The translations under genes and the position numbers were made by a program. 64,000 bases of DNA from RGIG2945 sp045540355 (lineage in GTDB: Bacteria; Bacillota; Clostridia; Oscillospirales; Acutalibacteraceae): NCBI GenBank assembly GCA_045540355.1, contig JAZQHB010000057.1:130821-194820 (forward strand), read 5' to 3'. The notes below the pieces were generated by a model, which saw only the letters and a list, made by a program, of their open reading frames with translations, was not told the DNA's origin and searched no databases. Of the stretch, positions 35,373 to 43,840 are shown in pieces. Each line of letters starts with the position of its first letter. Position 1 is the stretch's first letter.

Positions 35373-37094
35373 ATGAAGAAAGTATTATCAGTTCTGCTTG
35401 CATTAGTTATGATATTTTCTGTATTTCAGATATCATTCACCGCTTTTGCTGCAGAAGATGAAAAATTGCCGATTGTTTTCGTAACGGGAATCGGTCAGAC
35501 ATTTTCTCATGTAAAAGCAAAAAGTGCTGAAGATGCAGATTATTTCTATCCTTACAAGGAAAGTCCCGATAGCGAAGTTGAATATATACCTTGTGCGGGA
35601 AGCAAGACAAAGGGTACCAATATTTTTATTACAAATATCGGCGGCTCTTTATTGAATATTTTAAAAAGCCCCACAAAGCTTATAAGATCTTTAGCAGGAA
35701 TTACTCAGCTTTTGGCATCTATATTAACAGGCTCATACTTGCTTGATGATGAGAATCTTGCAACCATTCTCAGAGAGGTTCTTTATCTTATGACTGTTGA
35801 TGAAAACGGTGATTTGCCCGATGAAGTTTTTGTTCCTTTCTATGACTATCCTGTAGAATATTATATGGATAAAGAAGATTTAGCTGAACTTCCGAAGGAA
35901 AAATATGCACAGAACCCCAAAGATCGCTTTAATTCCATGATAGGCTACAGTGATGAAATTGCAAAGTACGGCGAAGACAGAGTATTCTGCTTCAACTATG
36001 CACCGTACGGCAGTATCGAGAATCTTACAGACAAGCTTGATGCATATATCGAAAATATTCAAGAAGAATATTTCCCCAATCAGAAGGTAATCCTTGTACC
36101 TATGAGCATGGGTGCTACGGTGGTAAGTAATTACCTTTACAAATACGGCAACAAAGAAGATGTTGCAAAGGTTATCAGCGTCGTAGGTTGCTGGCAGGGT
36201 AGTGACTTGTTTGCAGACCTCATTGAAGGTAAATATGCAGAAAACTCACCCGAAATCTTCTACACAGAGATGTGGTCAGGATTGTTAAACGGTGAAGGTT
36301 TGGGAAGTCTTTTAAGTATTGTATTCCATTGTATGTCAAAGGAAACATTGACACCCGCACTCAAGACGGCGGCAAGACTGGTTTCAGAAGAATTGATTTT
36401 GAAAACTCCGTCAATGTTAGGTCTTATACCGCCTGAAAGATACGATGCAATCAGAGAAGAATATCTTACAAGACCGGGATATGAAGCAGCACTCAAGGAA
36501 GCTGACGAATACCATAAAGCACAGGTAGCAGTTAAGGATACAATGAAAAAGCTCAACGAGGAGCAGGGCGTTGAATTCTATTTCATCGCAGGTTATGACC
36601 TTGGTTTTGGTGAAGTGTCACCGACATACGCAATGTTCAGATGCTTCGAATCATCGCCGACAACTAACTCCGATGAGATTATACAGATTGGTTCAACAAC
36701 AGTCGGTGCAACAAGCGTAACTCCCGGCACACAGTTCAGTGCTGAATACATAAGCGAAGCAAAAGCAAACGGAACATACAAATATATTTCTCCTGAAAAA
36801 TCAGTTGATTTATCTACTGCAATTTTCCCGGACCACTGCTTCCTGTTCAAGGGTCAGAAGCATGAGCTTGAAAACAATAAGGTTGCTATTGCAACTGCAG
36901 TTAAAATAGCAACAGGTGAAATTACCGATGTAAATTCAATCCCTGAATATCCTCAGTACAGCACAAAGATTGAAAATGATATAAACGAGCCTGAAGAATG
37001 GGATTATTACCTTTCATTCGTAACAAAGCCGTTGCATACAGTTCTTTATTACTTCACAGGACCGCAGGGTATTCCTGATTTATTAAAAAAATAA
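35373..37094 (+). CDS. Secreted alpha/beta-hydrolase-like protein
   Basis: 573 residues with a signal peptide (1-27, cleavage near AFAAED). LPIVFVTGIGQTF at the start of the mature protein resembles the first strand and oxyanion loop of lipases and PGAP1/LCAT-like acyl hydrolases. ILVPMSMGATVVSNYL is the nucleophile elbow with Pro in place of the first Gly of GxSxG. FPDHCFLFKGQKHEL supplies a likely catalytic His. Over 500 residues with one hydrolase domain and no anchor or carbohydrate-binding module. An esterase or lipase acting outside the cell is the best guess; substrate unknown. Confidence 0.65.
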   Translation: MKKVLSVLLALVMIFSVFQISFTAFAAEDEKLPIVFVTGIGQTFSHVKAKSAEDADYFYPYKESPDSEVEYIPCAGSKTKGTNIFITNIGGSLLNILKSPTKLIRSLAGITQLLASILTGSYLLDDENLATILREVLYLMTVDENGDLPDEVFVPFYDYPVEYYMDKEDLAELPKEKYAQNPKDRFNSMIGYSDEIAKYGEDRVFCFNYAPYGSIENLTDKLDAYIENIQEEYFPNQKVILVPMSMGATVVSNYLYKYGNKEDVAKVISVVGCWQGSDLFADLIEGKYAENSPEIFYTEMWSGLLNGEGLGSLLSIVFHCMSKETLTPALKTAARLVSEELILKTPSMLGLIPPERYDAIREEYLTRPGYEAALKEADEYHKAQVAVKDTMKKLNEEQGVEFYFIAGYDLGFGEVSPTYAMFRCFESSPTTNSDEIIQIGSTTVGATSVTPGTQFSAEYISEAKANGTYKYISPEKSVDLSTAIFPDHCFLFKGQKHELENNKVAIATAVKIATGEITDVNSIPEYPQYSTKIENDINEPEEWDYYLSFVTKPLHTVLYYFTGPQGIPDLLKK

Positions 37095-37104
37095 ATAACA
37101 ACTG

Positions 37105-37135
37105 AGAGGGCAGATGATTCTGTCCTCTTTCATTT
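37105..37135 (+). terminator. Rho-independent terminator after the secreted hydrolase
   Basis: Ten-bp stem AGAGGGCAGA/TCTGTCCTCT with a TGAT loop and a T-rich tail. Confidence 0.88.
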
Positions 37136-37138
37136 TGG

Positions 37139-37167
37139 TTGACAAAACGGACAAGTAAGGATAAAAT
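37139..37167 (+). promoter_or_regulatory. Promoter of ade
   Basis: TTGACA at 37139, 17-base spacer, TAAAAT at 37162. Predicted leader of about 9 bases leaves no room for a purine riboswitch. Confidence 0.8.
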
Positions 37168-37182
37168 ATTTTTGGTGATGAA

Positions 37183-38874
37183 ATGAAAACTTTATTTAAA
37201 AACGGTAATGTGATAAATGTATTTACAGGTATCTGTGAAAAAGCAGATGTCCTTGTTGAAGATAATAAAATCATCGGTGTTGGGGAGTACCGTGATGCTG
37301 ATGTTATAAAAGATGTGTCGGGCAAATATATCTGCCCGGGTTTTATTGACAGTCATATTCACATTGAAAGCTCAATGCTGTCACCTGTTGAATTTGCAAA
37401 GGTGTGCATACCTCACGGTACAACTTCGGTTATTGCAGACCCTCACGAAATTGCAAATGTATGCGGTAAAAAAGGTATTCAGTATATGCTTGATGCGAGT
37501 GAAGGTTTACCCCTTGATGTTTATCTGATGTTGCCGTCTTGTGTACCCGCAACAAAATTCTGTGAATCGGGTGCGGTCCTAGAAGCTGAAGATTTAGAAG
37601 AATTTTATTCACATCCGAGAGTCCTCGGGCTTGGTGAAGTAATGAATTTTGTCGGAGTTATCAACGATGATGAAAAATTACTGAATAAAATCAAAGCGGC
37701 ACAAGCACACAATTTAACAGTAAACGGTCACGCTCCGTTGCTCACGGGGACAGACCTTGACAAATATATCGCAGCGGGTATTGAAGATGACCACGAATGT
37801 ACCTCTGCGGCAGAAGCGAAAGAACGCATATCAAAAGGACAGAAAATTATGATCAGAGAGGGTACATCTGCAAGAAATCTTGATGCAATGTTACCTTTGT
37901 TTGATGAGCCTTGGTGCAGAAATTGTATGCTCGTCACCGACGACAAACACCCCGCAGATTTACTCAATAACGGACATATTGATGATATAATCCGCTCGGC
38001 AGTAAAGTCGGGAAAGTCTGCTGTAACAGGTATTCAAATGGCTACGATTCAAGCGGCAGAGCATTACGGCTTGAAAAAAATCGGTGCAATAGCACCCGGC
38101 TATGCAGCAGATATTCTGGTGCTCGACGACCTTGATTCTGTGTCTGTCAGCGTCGTTTACAAAAACGGCGTATGTGTATCAGAAAATTGTAAAATTAAAG
38201 ATTTCGACGCACCCGAAATTAACCCTGAAATTGAAAATGCAGTCAGAAATTCTTTCAAACTGAAAGAACTTACGAATGAAGATTTTTATATAGATTGTAA
38301 CACTCAAAAAGATTGCAATGTAATCGGTGTAATCAAAGGTGAATTGCTGACTGATAAAAAAGTTATAAAGGTTGATTTTTCAAAAAATAACGGAATAGAT
38401 GTAGATGCCGATATTCTTAAAATAGCAGTAATTGAGCGACACAATAATACGGGTCACATCGGACTTGGTTTTATAAACGGAATAGGACTTAAAGAAGGGG
38501 CAATTGCATCTTCAGTTTCTCATGATTCACATAATCTTATTGTAATCGGCACAAATGAAAAAGATATGACAGCAGCAGGCAACAGAATCCGAGAAATCGG
38601 CGGCGGTAATGTGGTGGTTAAAAACGGAAAAATTGTTGCAGAAATGCCTTTGCCGATTGCAGGACTTATGACAGATGTATCTGCAAAAGAAATTGCAGAT
38701 TTGAACGAAAAGGTAAGAAAGAGTGTATATACACTCGGTGCGGATAAGGACATCGAGCCGTTTATGACAATGGCTTTCGTAGGACTTCCTGTAATTCCTC
38801 ACCTGAAATTGACTACAAACGGTCTTGTAGATGTCAATAAATATGAGCTTGTGCCGTTGTTTGCAGAGATTTGA
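37183..38874 (+). CDS. ade: Adenine deaminase
   Basis: Purine-salvage amidohydrolase converting adenine to hypoxanthine and ammonia. 563 residues. Metal site DSHIHIESSML, then IADPHEIANV and GHAPLLTG, the DDHECTS loop, and a long C-terminal domain (HNNTGHIGLGFINGIGL) specific to microbial Ade as opposed to adenosine deaminase. Own promoter; birA follows after 9 bases and is probably co-transcribed. Confidence 0.95.
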   Translation: MKTLFKNGNVINVFTGICEKADVLVEDNKIIGVGEYRDADVIKDVSGKYICPGFIDSHIHIESSMLSPVEFAKVCIPHGTTSVIADPHEIANVCGKKGIQYMLDASEGLPLDVYLMLPSCVPATKFCESGAVLEAEDLEEFYSHPRVLGLGEVMNFVGVINDDEKLLNKIKAAQAHNLTVNGHAPLLTGTDLDKYIAAGIEDDHECTSAAEAKERISKGQKIMIREGTSARNLDAMLPLFDEPWCRNCMLVTDDKHPADLLNNGHIDDIIRSAVKSGKSAVTGIQMATIQAAEHYGLKKIGAIAPGYAADILVLDDLDSVSVSVVYKNGVCVSENCKIKDFDAPEINPEIENAVRNSFKLKELTNEDFYIDCNTQKDCNVIGVIKGELLTDKKVIKVDFSKNNGIDVDADILKIAVIERHNNTGHIGLGFINGIGLKEGAIASSVSHDSHNLIVIGTNEKDMTAAGNRIREIGGGNVVVKNGKIVAEMPLPIAGLMTDVSAKEIADLNEKVRKSVYTLGADKDIEPFMTMAFVGLPVIPHLKLTTNGLVDVNKYELVPLFAEI

Positions 38875-38883
38875 GGTGAAATC

Positions 38884-39651
38884 TTGAACACGAAAGAAAT
38901 TGTAAAGCTACTATCAAAAGAAGCACTTGGTTTTTATGATATCGAAACAGAAGATATAGTCACTTCGACGAATGATATTATAAAAGAACAAGCAAAAAAA
39001 TCTGCTCCGGAGGGTACGGTTTTAATAAGTCGGGAACAGACGAAAGGCAAAGGTACAAAGGGAAGAAGCTTCTTTTCACCCAAGGGTGGCGGAATTTATA
39101 TGAGCGTACTGTTAAGACCTGACCTGCCGCCGGAAAAGACCCTTATGATAACGACTGCAGCAGCAGTTGCGGTATGTAAAGCAATAGAAAACTTGACTGA
39201 TAAAAGTCCGAAAATCAAGTGGGTGAACGATATTCTCATTGACGGCAGAAAAGTCTGCGGAATACTCACAGAGGGAAGTGTCGGACAATATGCGGTATTG
39301 GGAATAGGCATCAATGCTTTTGTACCTGAAAACGGCTTTCCTGAAGAAATTAAAGATATTGCAGGTGCAGTTTGTGATGAGTATAAAGAAAATTTCAAAA
39401 ATCAACTTGTTGCAGAAATACTCAATAGCTTTTTAACTTACTACAAAGACCTCGCAAACAATCCGCATACGGCTGACTATAAATCGTATTCGGCTATTTT
39501 GGGAAATGAAATAACTGTTATTGAAAACGAAAAACAAACTCCTGCAATTGCAGTAGATATAGACGACGATTGCAGATTAAAAGTTAAATTCAAAGACTCA
39601 AGTGAAAAACTTCTCAATTCCGGAGAAGTGACATTGAATTTACAAAAATAA
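38884..39651 (+). CDS. birA: Biotin-[acetyl-CoA-carboxylase] ligase
   Basis: Attaches biotin to biotin-carboxyl-carrier proteins via biotinyl-5'-AMP. 255 residues: TSTNDIIKEQA, the nucleotide loop QTKGKGTKGRSFFSPKGGG, IKWVNDILIDGRKVCGILTE (quoted in parts KWVNDILIDG and KVCGILTE), and a C-terminal SH3-like domain. The N-terminal winged-helix repressor domain of classical BirA is absent, so it should be ligase only. TTG start with GAGGTG 5 bases upstream, overlapping the ade stop. Confidence 0.93.
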   Translation: MNTKEIVKLLSKEALGFYDIETEDIVTSTNDIIKEQAKKSAPEGTVLISREQTKGKGTKGRSFFSPKGGGIYMSVLLRPDLPPEKTLMITTAAAVAVCKAIENLTDKSPKIKWVNDILIDGRKVCGILTEGSVGQYAVLGIGINAFVPENGFPEEIKDIAGAVCDEYKENFKNQLVAEILNSFLTYYKDLANNPHTADYKSYSAILGNEITVIENEKQTPAIAVDIDDDCRLKVKFKDSSEKLLNSGEVTLNLQK

Positions 39652-39671
39652 AAATGAAACGGAGAGGAAAA

Positions 39672-40808
39672 ATGGAGTTAAAAAAGGTGAAAACTGAAAG
39701 AAATTACGGTATTGATTTGCTGAGAATAGTGTCAATGCTGTTTGTCGTTGCGTTGCACACCTTGAATCAAGGCGGAATTTTGAATAATACAGAACCATTT
39801 TCTTTCAAGTATTTTTTTGTTTATTTTTTGTATATTGCTGCATTTTGTGCGGTTAATTGTTATGGTTTGATAACTGGCTATGTAGGATATTCGTCTTCAA
39901 AACATAAATACTCAAATATTATAAATCTATATTTGCAAACATCATTTTACGCATTACTTTCTGTTATTCTTTATCTGTGTTTTAAGCCTGAAAATATAAA
40001 TATTGAATCGTTGTTAGATATAGTGTTCCCATTCCTAATAGAAAGCTATTGGTATTTTGGTGCATATTTTGCAATGTTTTTCTTTATTCCTATTATAAAC
40101 AAAGGCATACAAGCTTGTGAGAAAAAGTATCTTGATATGTTCGTTGCCTTTATTCTGTTGTTTTTTTCTGTTTTTTCAACGGTAATAGCAAGGAATTATT
40201 ATGATTTGGAAAGGGGCTACACTTTCTTCTGGCTTGTAATCTTATACATTCTCGGTGCATATATCAAGAAATACGAAATAGATAAGAAAATAAGCAGTAT
40301 AAAATGCCTTGCATTATATTTGCTTATGGTAGTTGCAACACTCGGACTGAAACTTGCCTGGGAATACTACGGATTGAAGGAAACAGGCGAGTTCGAAGTA
40401 AAAGGCGGATTGTTTATATGTTATATCTCTTTGCCGATACTGCTTTGTGCAATAGCATTGCTTATGTTATTTGCAAAGCTTAATGTTAAAGGAGTGTTGA
40501 AGAAAATTGTGAAAGTTTCTTCTCCTCTTGCTTTTGGCGTGTATCTTTGCCATTCGTCAGAGTTTTTCTGGGGTGAAATTCTCAATGGATTGTTTTCAGG
40601 AATTGTAAAGCTAAACACTGTATTGTATATATTTGGAGTTATAGGAGCAATATTGTCAGTATATCTTGTAAGCATGGTGATTGAATTTATAAGAAGCAAG
40701 TTATTTGAACTGTGCAGAATCAAAAAGTTTTCAATTTGGCTTGAAGGTCTGATAACAAAAATTGTCTCAAAGTGTTTTTCACTATTCGATAAAAAAGTGA
40801 ATGAATAA
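39672..40808 (+). CDS. Acyltransferase 3 family membrane protein
   Basis: 378 residues with about ten transmembrane segments. The N-terminal motif GIDLLRIVSMLFVVALHTLN has the conserved Arg and His of the OafA/WecH family, which acetylate or succinylate surface polysaccharides and glycans. No glycan-biosynthesis genes are adjacent, so the acceptor is unknown. The ATG at 39672 with GGAGAGG upstream is chosen over one at 39654. Followed by a strong terminator. Confidence 0.85.
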   Translation: MELKKVKTERNYGIDLLRIVSMLFVVALHTLNQGGILNNTEPFSFKYFFVYFLYIAAFCAVNCYGLITGYVGYSSSKHKYSNIINLYLQTSFYALLSVILYLCFKPENINIESLLDIVFPFLIESYWYFGAYFAMFFFIPIINKGIQACEKKYLDMFVAFILLFFSVFSTVIARNYYDLERGYTFFWLVILYILGAYIKKYEIDKKISSIKCLALYLLMVVATLGLKLAWEYYGLKETGEFEVKGGLFICYISLPILLCAIALLMLFAKLNVKGVLKKIVKVSSPLAFGVYLCHSSEFFWGEILNGLFSGIVKLNTVLYIFGVIGAILSVYLVSMVIEFIRSKLFELCRIKKFSIWLEGLITKIVSKCFSLFDKKVNE

Positions 40809-40814
40809 AATTTC

Positions 40815-40845
40815 GAACCGACACATTGATGTCGGTTCTTTTTTT
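40815..40845 (+). terminator. Rho-independent terminator after the acyltransferase gene
   Basis: Nine-bp stem GAACCGACA/TGTCGGTTC, loop CATTGA, then seven T. Confidence 0.92.
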
Positions 40846-40909
40846 GACAAAAAAGAATGGTTTTAGCATATTGATTGCGACAGTATTTTTAAAACTGACA
40901 CATTATAAT
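40843..40909 (+). promoter_or_regulatory. Promoter of spoIIGA with candidate Spo0A boxes
   Basis: A TATAAT at 40904 has no good -35 at 17 bases. A perfect 0A box (TTTGTCAAA on the minus strand) lies at 40843-40851, about 70 bases before the predicted start. A weaker match (CTGTCGCAA on the minus strand) lies at 40875-40883, about 37 bases before it. The B. subtilis spoIIG promoter is also activated by Spo0A from two sites upstream of a poor -35. Confidence 0.5.
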
Positions 40910-40926
40910 ATATACGAGGTGAGCGA

Positions 40927-41841
40927 ATGAGTCAGGTTGTATATGTTGATGTTTTGCTTGCTTTGAATATTTTTATCAATTTCTTTTTGTTGATGACAAC
41001 TGCATTGATAACAAAAACAAATGTAAAACGCTTAAGAATACTCTGTGCATCGGTAGTCGGAGGGATATATTCGCTGTCTATTCTTCTGCCGATGAGCTCT
41101 TCGGTTTTATCGGGAGTGTTGCGGTTTGTTTTTTCACTGATTATTGTAGCGGTTGCATTCAGAATTAAAAATCTGCGGAGCTTTTTGAGGTATTGGGGAA
41201 GCTTTTTTCTCAGCAATTTTGCATTTGCAGGTATAATGCTTGCGGTGTGGTTTGCGTTGAAACCACCCGGAATGGTATATTCAAACGGTGCAATTTATCT
41301 GAATGTCAATACACTCACACTTGTTATAGGCACGATAATATGTTATGTGATACTGGGTGCTATTTCAAAATTCACCGCAAAAAATGCACCTGACAGTCAT
41401 ATCTGCGAAATAGAGATTGAGATGTTCTCAAAAAAGGTAAGGCTTAAAGCCTTGATAGATACTGGCAATTCTCTGAAAGATTCTTTTACAGGTGATCCGG
41501 TTGTTGTAGTGCAGGGAGATTACATAAAAAGCATTCTTCCTGACGAAGTGAGAAAATTTGCCGAAAATAAAAAAATCCCCGAGAACGAGGATTACATAAA
41601 ACAGGTGAGATTGATACCTTGCTCAACAGTTAACGGTGAAGGTGTGCTTGCATCTGTAAGAAGTGAAAGTGTCAGGATATTTTATAAAAAAGAAATTTAT
41701 ATATCAAAAAGGTCGTTTATCGCGGTATCACAAAACCCATTGTCATCGGGAGAATATTTTGCATTGATAAGCGGAGAAATGTTGGAGGCTTCTGAAAAAT
41801 ATGAAGAATTATCTAGTAATCAACTTGAGAAATCTATTTAA
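40927..41841 (+). CDS. spoIIGA: Sigma-E processing peptidase SpoIIGA
   Basis: Membrane aspartic protease of the mother cell that activates pro-SigE after a forespore signal. 304 residues: five predicted transmembrane helices in residues 1 to about 145, then a cytosolic protease domain with the catalytic Asp in LIDTGNSLKDS. Overlaps sigE by 41 bases, so the two are translated in a coupled way, as expected of protease and substrate. GAGGTGAG precedes the ATG. Confidence 0.95.
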   Translation: MSQVVYVDVLLALNIFINFFLLMTTALITKTNVKRLRILCASVVGGIYSLSILLPMSSSVLSGVLRFVFSLIIVAVAFRIKNLRSFLRYWGSFFLSNFAFAGIMLAVWFALKPPGMVYSNGAIYLNVNTLTLVIGTIICYVILGAISKFTAKNAPDSHICEIEIEMFSKKVRLKALIDTGNSLKDSFTGDPVVVVQGDYIKSILPDEVRKFAENKKIPENEDYIKQVRLIPCSTVNGEGVLASVRSESVRIFYKKEIYISKRSFIAVSQNPLSSGEYFALISGEMLEASEKYEELSSNQLEKSI

Positions 41842-42526
41842 AAAGCTAAAACGCATATTTAAACTTGATGTCAGGGAAATCAATTACATAAACGGGCCCG
41901 AAGTTTTACCGCCACCGCTTACAAAAGAGGAAGAAGAAGCGGCGATGGCACAACTTGAAAACGGCGACGAAAGTATTAGAGAAAAGCTGATTGTTCACAA
42001 CCTACGATTGGTGGTATATATCGCAAAAAAGTTTGAAAACTCAAATGTCGGCGTAGAAGATTTAATTTCAATCGGCACAATCGGTCTTATCAAGGCAGTA
42101 AGAACATTTTGCCCGCAGAAGAAAATCAAGCTTGCAACCTATGCTTCAAGATGTATTGAAAATGAAATACTTATGCACTTAAGAAAAACCAATGTGACAA
42201 GAAATGATGTGTCCATTGATGAGCCATTGAATGTTGATTGGGACGGAAACGAATTGTTGCTGTCAGATATTTTAGGTAGTGAGCCCGACCTTGTAAACCG
42301 AGGAATTGAGGAAGAAGATGAGTGCGATTTATTACGGAAAACCGTTGAAAAATTAAATGACAGAGAACGACTGATTATGGAGATGCGTTTCGGAATCGGC
42401 GGAGGAAAAGAACACACGCAAAAAGAAGTAGCTGATATTTTAGGCATCTCACAAAGTTATATTTCAAGACTTGAAAAGCGTATAATAGAAAAGCTGAAAA
42501 AAGAAATGACTATTATAGGAGGTTAG
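41801..42526 (+). CDS. sigE: RNA polymerase sporulation sigma factor SigE (pro-form)
   Basis: Early mother-cell sigma factor. 241 residues. The N-terminal basic, amphipathic pro-sequence (NLFKKLKRIFKL) precedes INYINGPEVLPPPL, where SpoIIGA cleaves in Bacillus. Regions 2 and 4 are highly conserved (LVVYIAKKFENS, EDLISIGTIGLIKAV, LATYASRCIENEILM, and the helix-turn-helix SQSYISRLEKR). GGAGG is 12 bases before the ATG. In Bacillus and many Clostridia sigG follows; here ymxH follows instead. Confidence 0.97.
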   Translation: MKNYLVINLRNLFKKLKRIFKLDVREINYINGPEVLPPPLTKEEEEAAMAQLENGDESIREKLIVHNLRLVVYIAKKFENSNVGVEDLISIGTIGLIKAVRTFCPQKKIKLATYASRCIENEILMHLRKTNVTRNDVSIDEPLNVDWDGNELLLSDILGSEPDLVNRGIEEEDECDLLRKTVEKLNDRERLIMEMRFGIGGGKEHTQKEVADILGISQSYISRLEKRIIEKLKKEMTIIGG

Positions 42527-42529
42527 AGT

Positions 42530-42823
42530 GTGCATTGTTGCGTGACCGAATTAAGGGATAAGGAAGTCATAAATAAAGACAACGGTTGCAGACTGGGAAA
42601 TGTAAGCGATGTTGAAATAAATACCTGCGATGGAAAAGTTGTTGCGCTTCTGATTTACGGCAGAGCAAAATTAGGCGGAATTATGGGCAGATGTGAGGAT
42701 ATACGCATCTGTTGGGAAGATGTTGATGTAATCGGTGATGACATAATATTGGTGCATTATAAATCACCGCCTCAACCGCAACCGAGAAAAAGCGGAAATA
42801 TTTTAAATAATTTTTTTCATTGA
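42530..42823 (+). CDS. YlmC/YmxH-family sporulation-associated PRC-barrel protein
   Basis: 97 residues forming a PRC barrel: ELRDKEVINKDNGCRLGNVSDVEI, then GKVVALLIYG and CWEDVDVIGDDIILV. The family is found almost only in endospore formers and is often in SigE or SigG neighbourhoods; its biochemical role is not settled. GTG start at 42530 with AGGAGG 7 bases upstream that overlaps the sigE stop. Confidence 0.88.
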   Translation: MHCCVTELRDKEVINKDNGCRLGNVSDVEINTCDGKVVALLIYGRAKLGGIMGRCEDIRICWEDVDVIGDDIILVHYKSPPQPQPRKSGNILNNFFH

Positions 42824-42829
42824 AAATAC

Positions 42830-42858
42830 CCCTCAGCATTTTCAGCTGAGGGGTAAAG
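42830..42858. terminator. Bidirectional terminator between ymxH and the epimerase-like gene
   Basis: Eleven-bp perfect stem TACCCCTCAGC/GCTGAGGGGTA, loop of seven, T-rich tails on both sides; serves convergent genes. Confidence 0.85.
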
Positions 42859-42863
42859 CTTTT

Positions 42864-43715
42864 TTAAACGATTTCTGCCTTCCAAGTGAAGTTAAATGTT
42901 TCGCCTTTGTTCAAGTGTTCGATTGCCTGTTTCTTTGTGAAATCCTCGTTACCGTGGATTGTATCGCAAACACCGTGCCAGGGCTCTATGCAGACATAGG
43001 GTGCACCGGGTTTTGCCCATATTCCGAGATAAGGAGCGTTACCAAGGTCAAAACGGACTTCGCGGTTGTGGTTGGGACTTTTTAAAGTAATGCTTTTTGA
43101 TTTAAAGCCTTTGAGAATCAAAGCGTCTGTTTCAAAAATATCTTCCGTGATGAGAATTTCGTTGCTGTTATCCAATGCGGGGAAGGTTTCGTCGATTCTT
43201 ATGCCGTCCTCATTGATTCTTTCTGTGCGGAGATTTTCATTTTCAGAGAAATAAAGGCTGTCTCCGATTTCACAGTTGAATCCGGGATGAGCACCAAGTG
43301 AGAAATACATATCACCGTCAGTTTTGTTGATTACGGTATGAGATACGCAGATGATGTTTTTATCGAGTGTGTATTTAACCTGAAGTTCATAATCAAAGGG
43401 ATAAATCTTGAGTGTTTCTTCGTTGCTTTCTATTGAAAAAACTGCGTAATTTTCGCCCTCTTCTTTGAGGTCAAAATTCATTTTTCTGACAAAACCGTGA
43501 CGGTTGAGGTGATATTCTTTGCCGTTATATTTGAAAGTCTGCTTATGTAATTCACCGACTATCGGGAAAAGTATAGGTGACTGACCCGACCAGATTTCCT
43601 CTTTGCCGTACCAAAGATATTCGCAGTCATTTTGTTTGTTGTAAATGCTTTTGAGTTCAGCACCTAAATCCGAAATTTTAATTGATAAATAATCGTTTTC
43701 TATTGTTTTAATCAT
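42864..43715 (-). CDS. Aldose 1-epimerase-like protein (LacX family)
   Basis: 283 residues with a galactose-mutarotase-like beta-sandwich. Key residues: His in LNRHGFVRK, His in LGAHPGFNC and Glu in CIEPWHGVCD. LacX-type members interconvert sugar anomers, but the exact sugar is not known. Not in an operon. GAAAGG precedes the ATG. Confidence 0.87.
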   Translation of the reverse strand: MIKTIENDYLSIKISDLGAELKSIYNKQNDCEYLWYGKEEIWSGQSPILFPIVGELHKQTFKYNGKEYHLNRHGFVRKMNFDLKEEGENYAVFSIESNEETLKIYPFDYELQVKYTLDKNIICVSHTVINKTDGDMYFSLGAHPGFNCEIGDSLYFSENENLRTERINEDGIRIDETFPALDNSNEILITEDIFETDALILKGFKSKSITLKSPNHNREVRFDLGNAPYLGIWAKPGAPYVCIEPWHGVCDTIHGNEDFTKKQAIEHLNKGETFNFTWKAEIV

Positions 43716-43747
43716 GATTTTTATAACCTTTCTGAAAAGTTAAGAAA

Positions 43748-43776
43748 ATTTTAACATAATAAGGCTCTTTTGTAAA
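43748..43776 (-). promoter_or_regulatory. Promoter of the epimerase-like gene
   Basis: Minus strand: TTTACA at 43776-43771, 17-base spacer, TAAAAT at 43753-43748. Confidence 0.75.
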
Positions 43777-43785
43777 GCAAAATAC

Positions 43786-43814
43786 TTGTAAAACTCCGAT
43801 AAAAATGTTAGAAT
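43786..43814 (+). promoter_or_regulatory. Promoter of the recJ-relA operon
   Basis: TTGTAA at 43786, 17-base spacer, TAGAAT at 43809. Confidence 0.7.
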
Positions 43815-43840
43815 AAATTAGTTATAATGGGGTGGTATAA

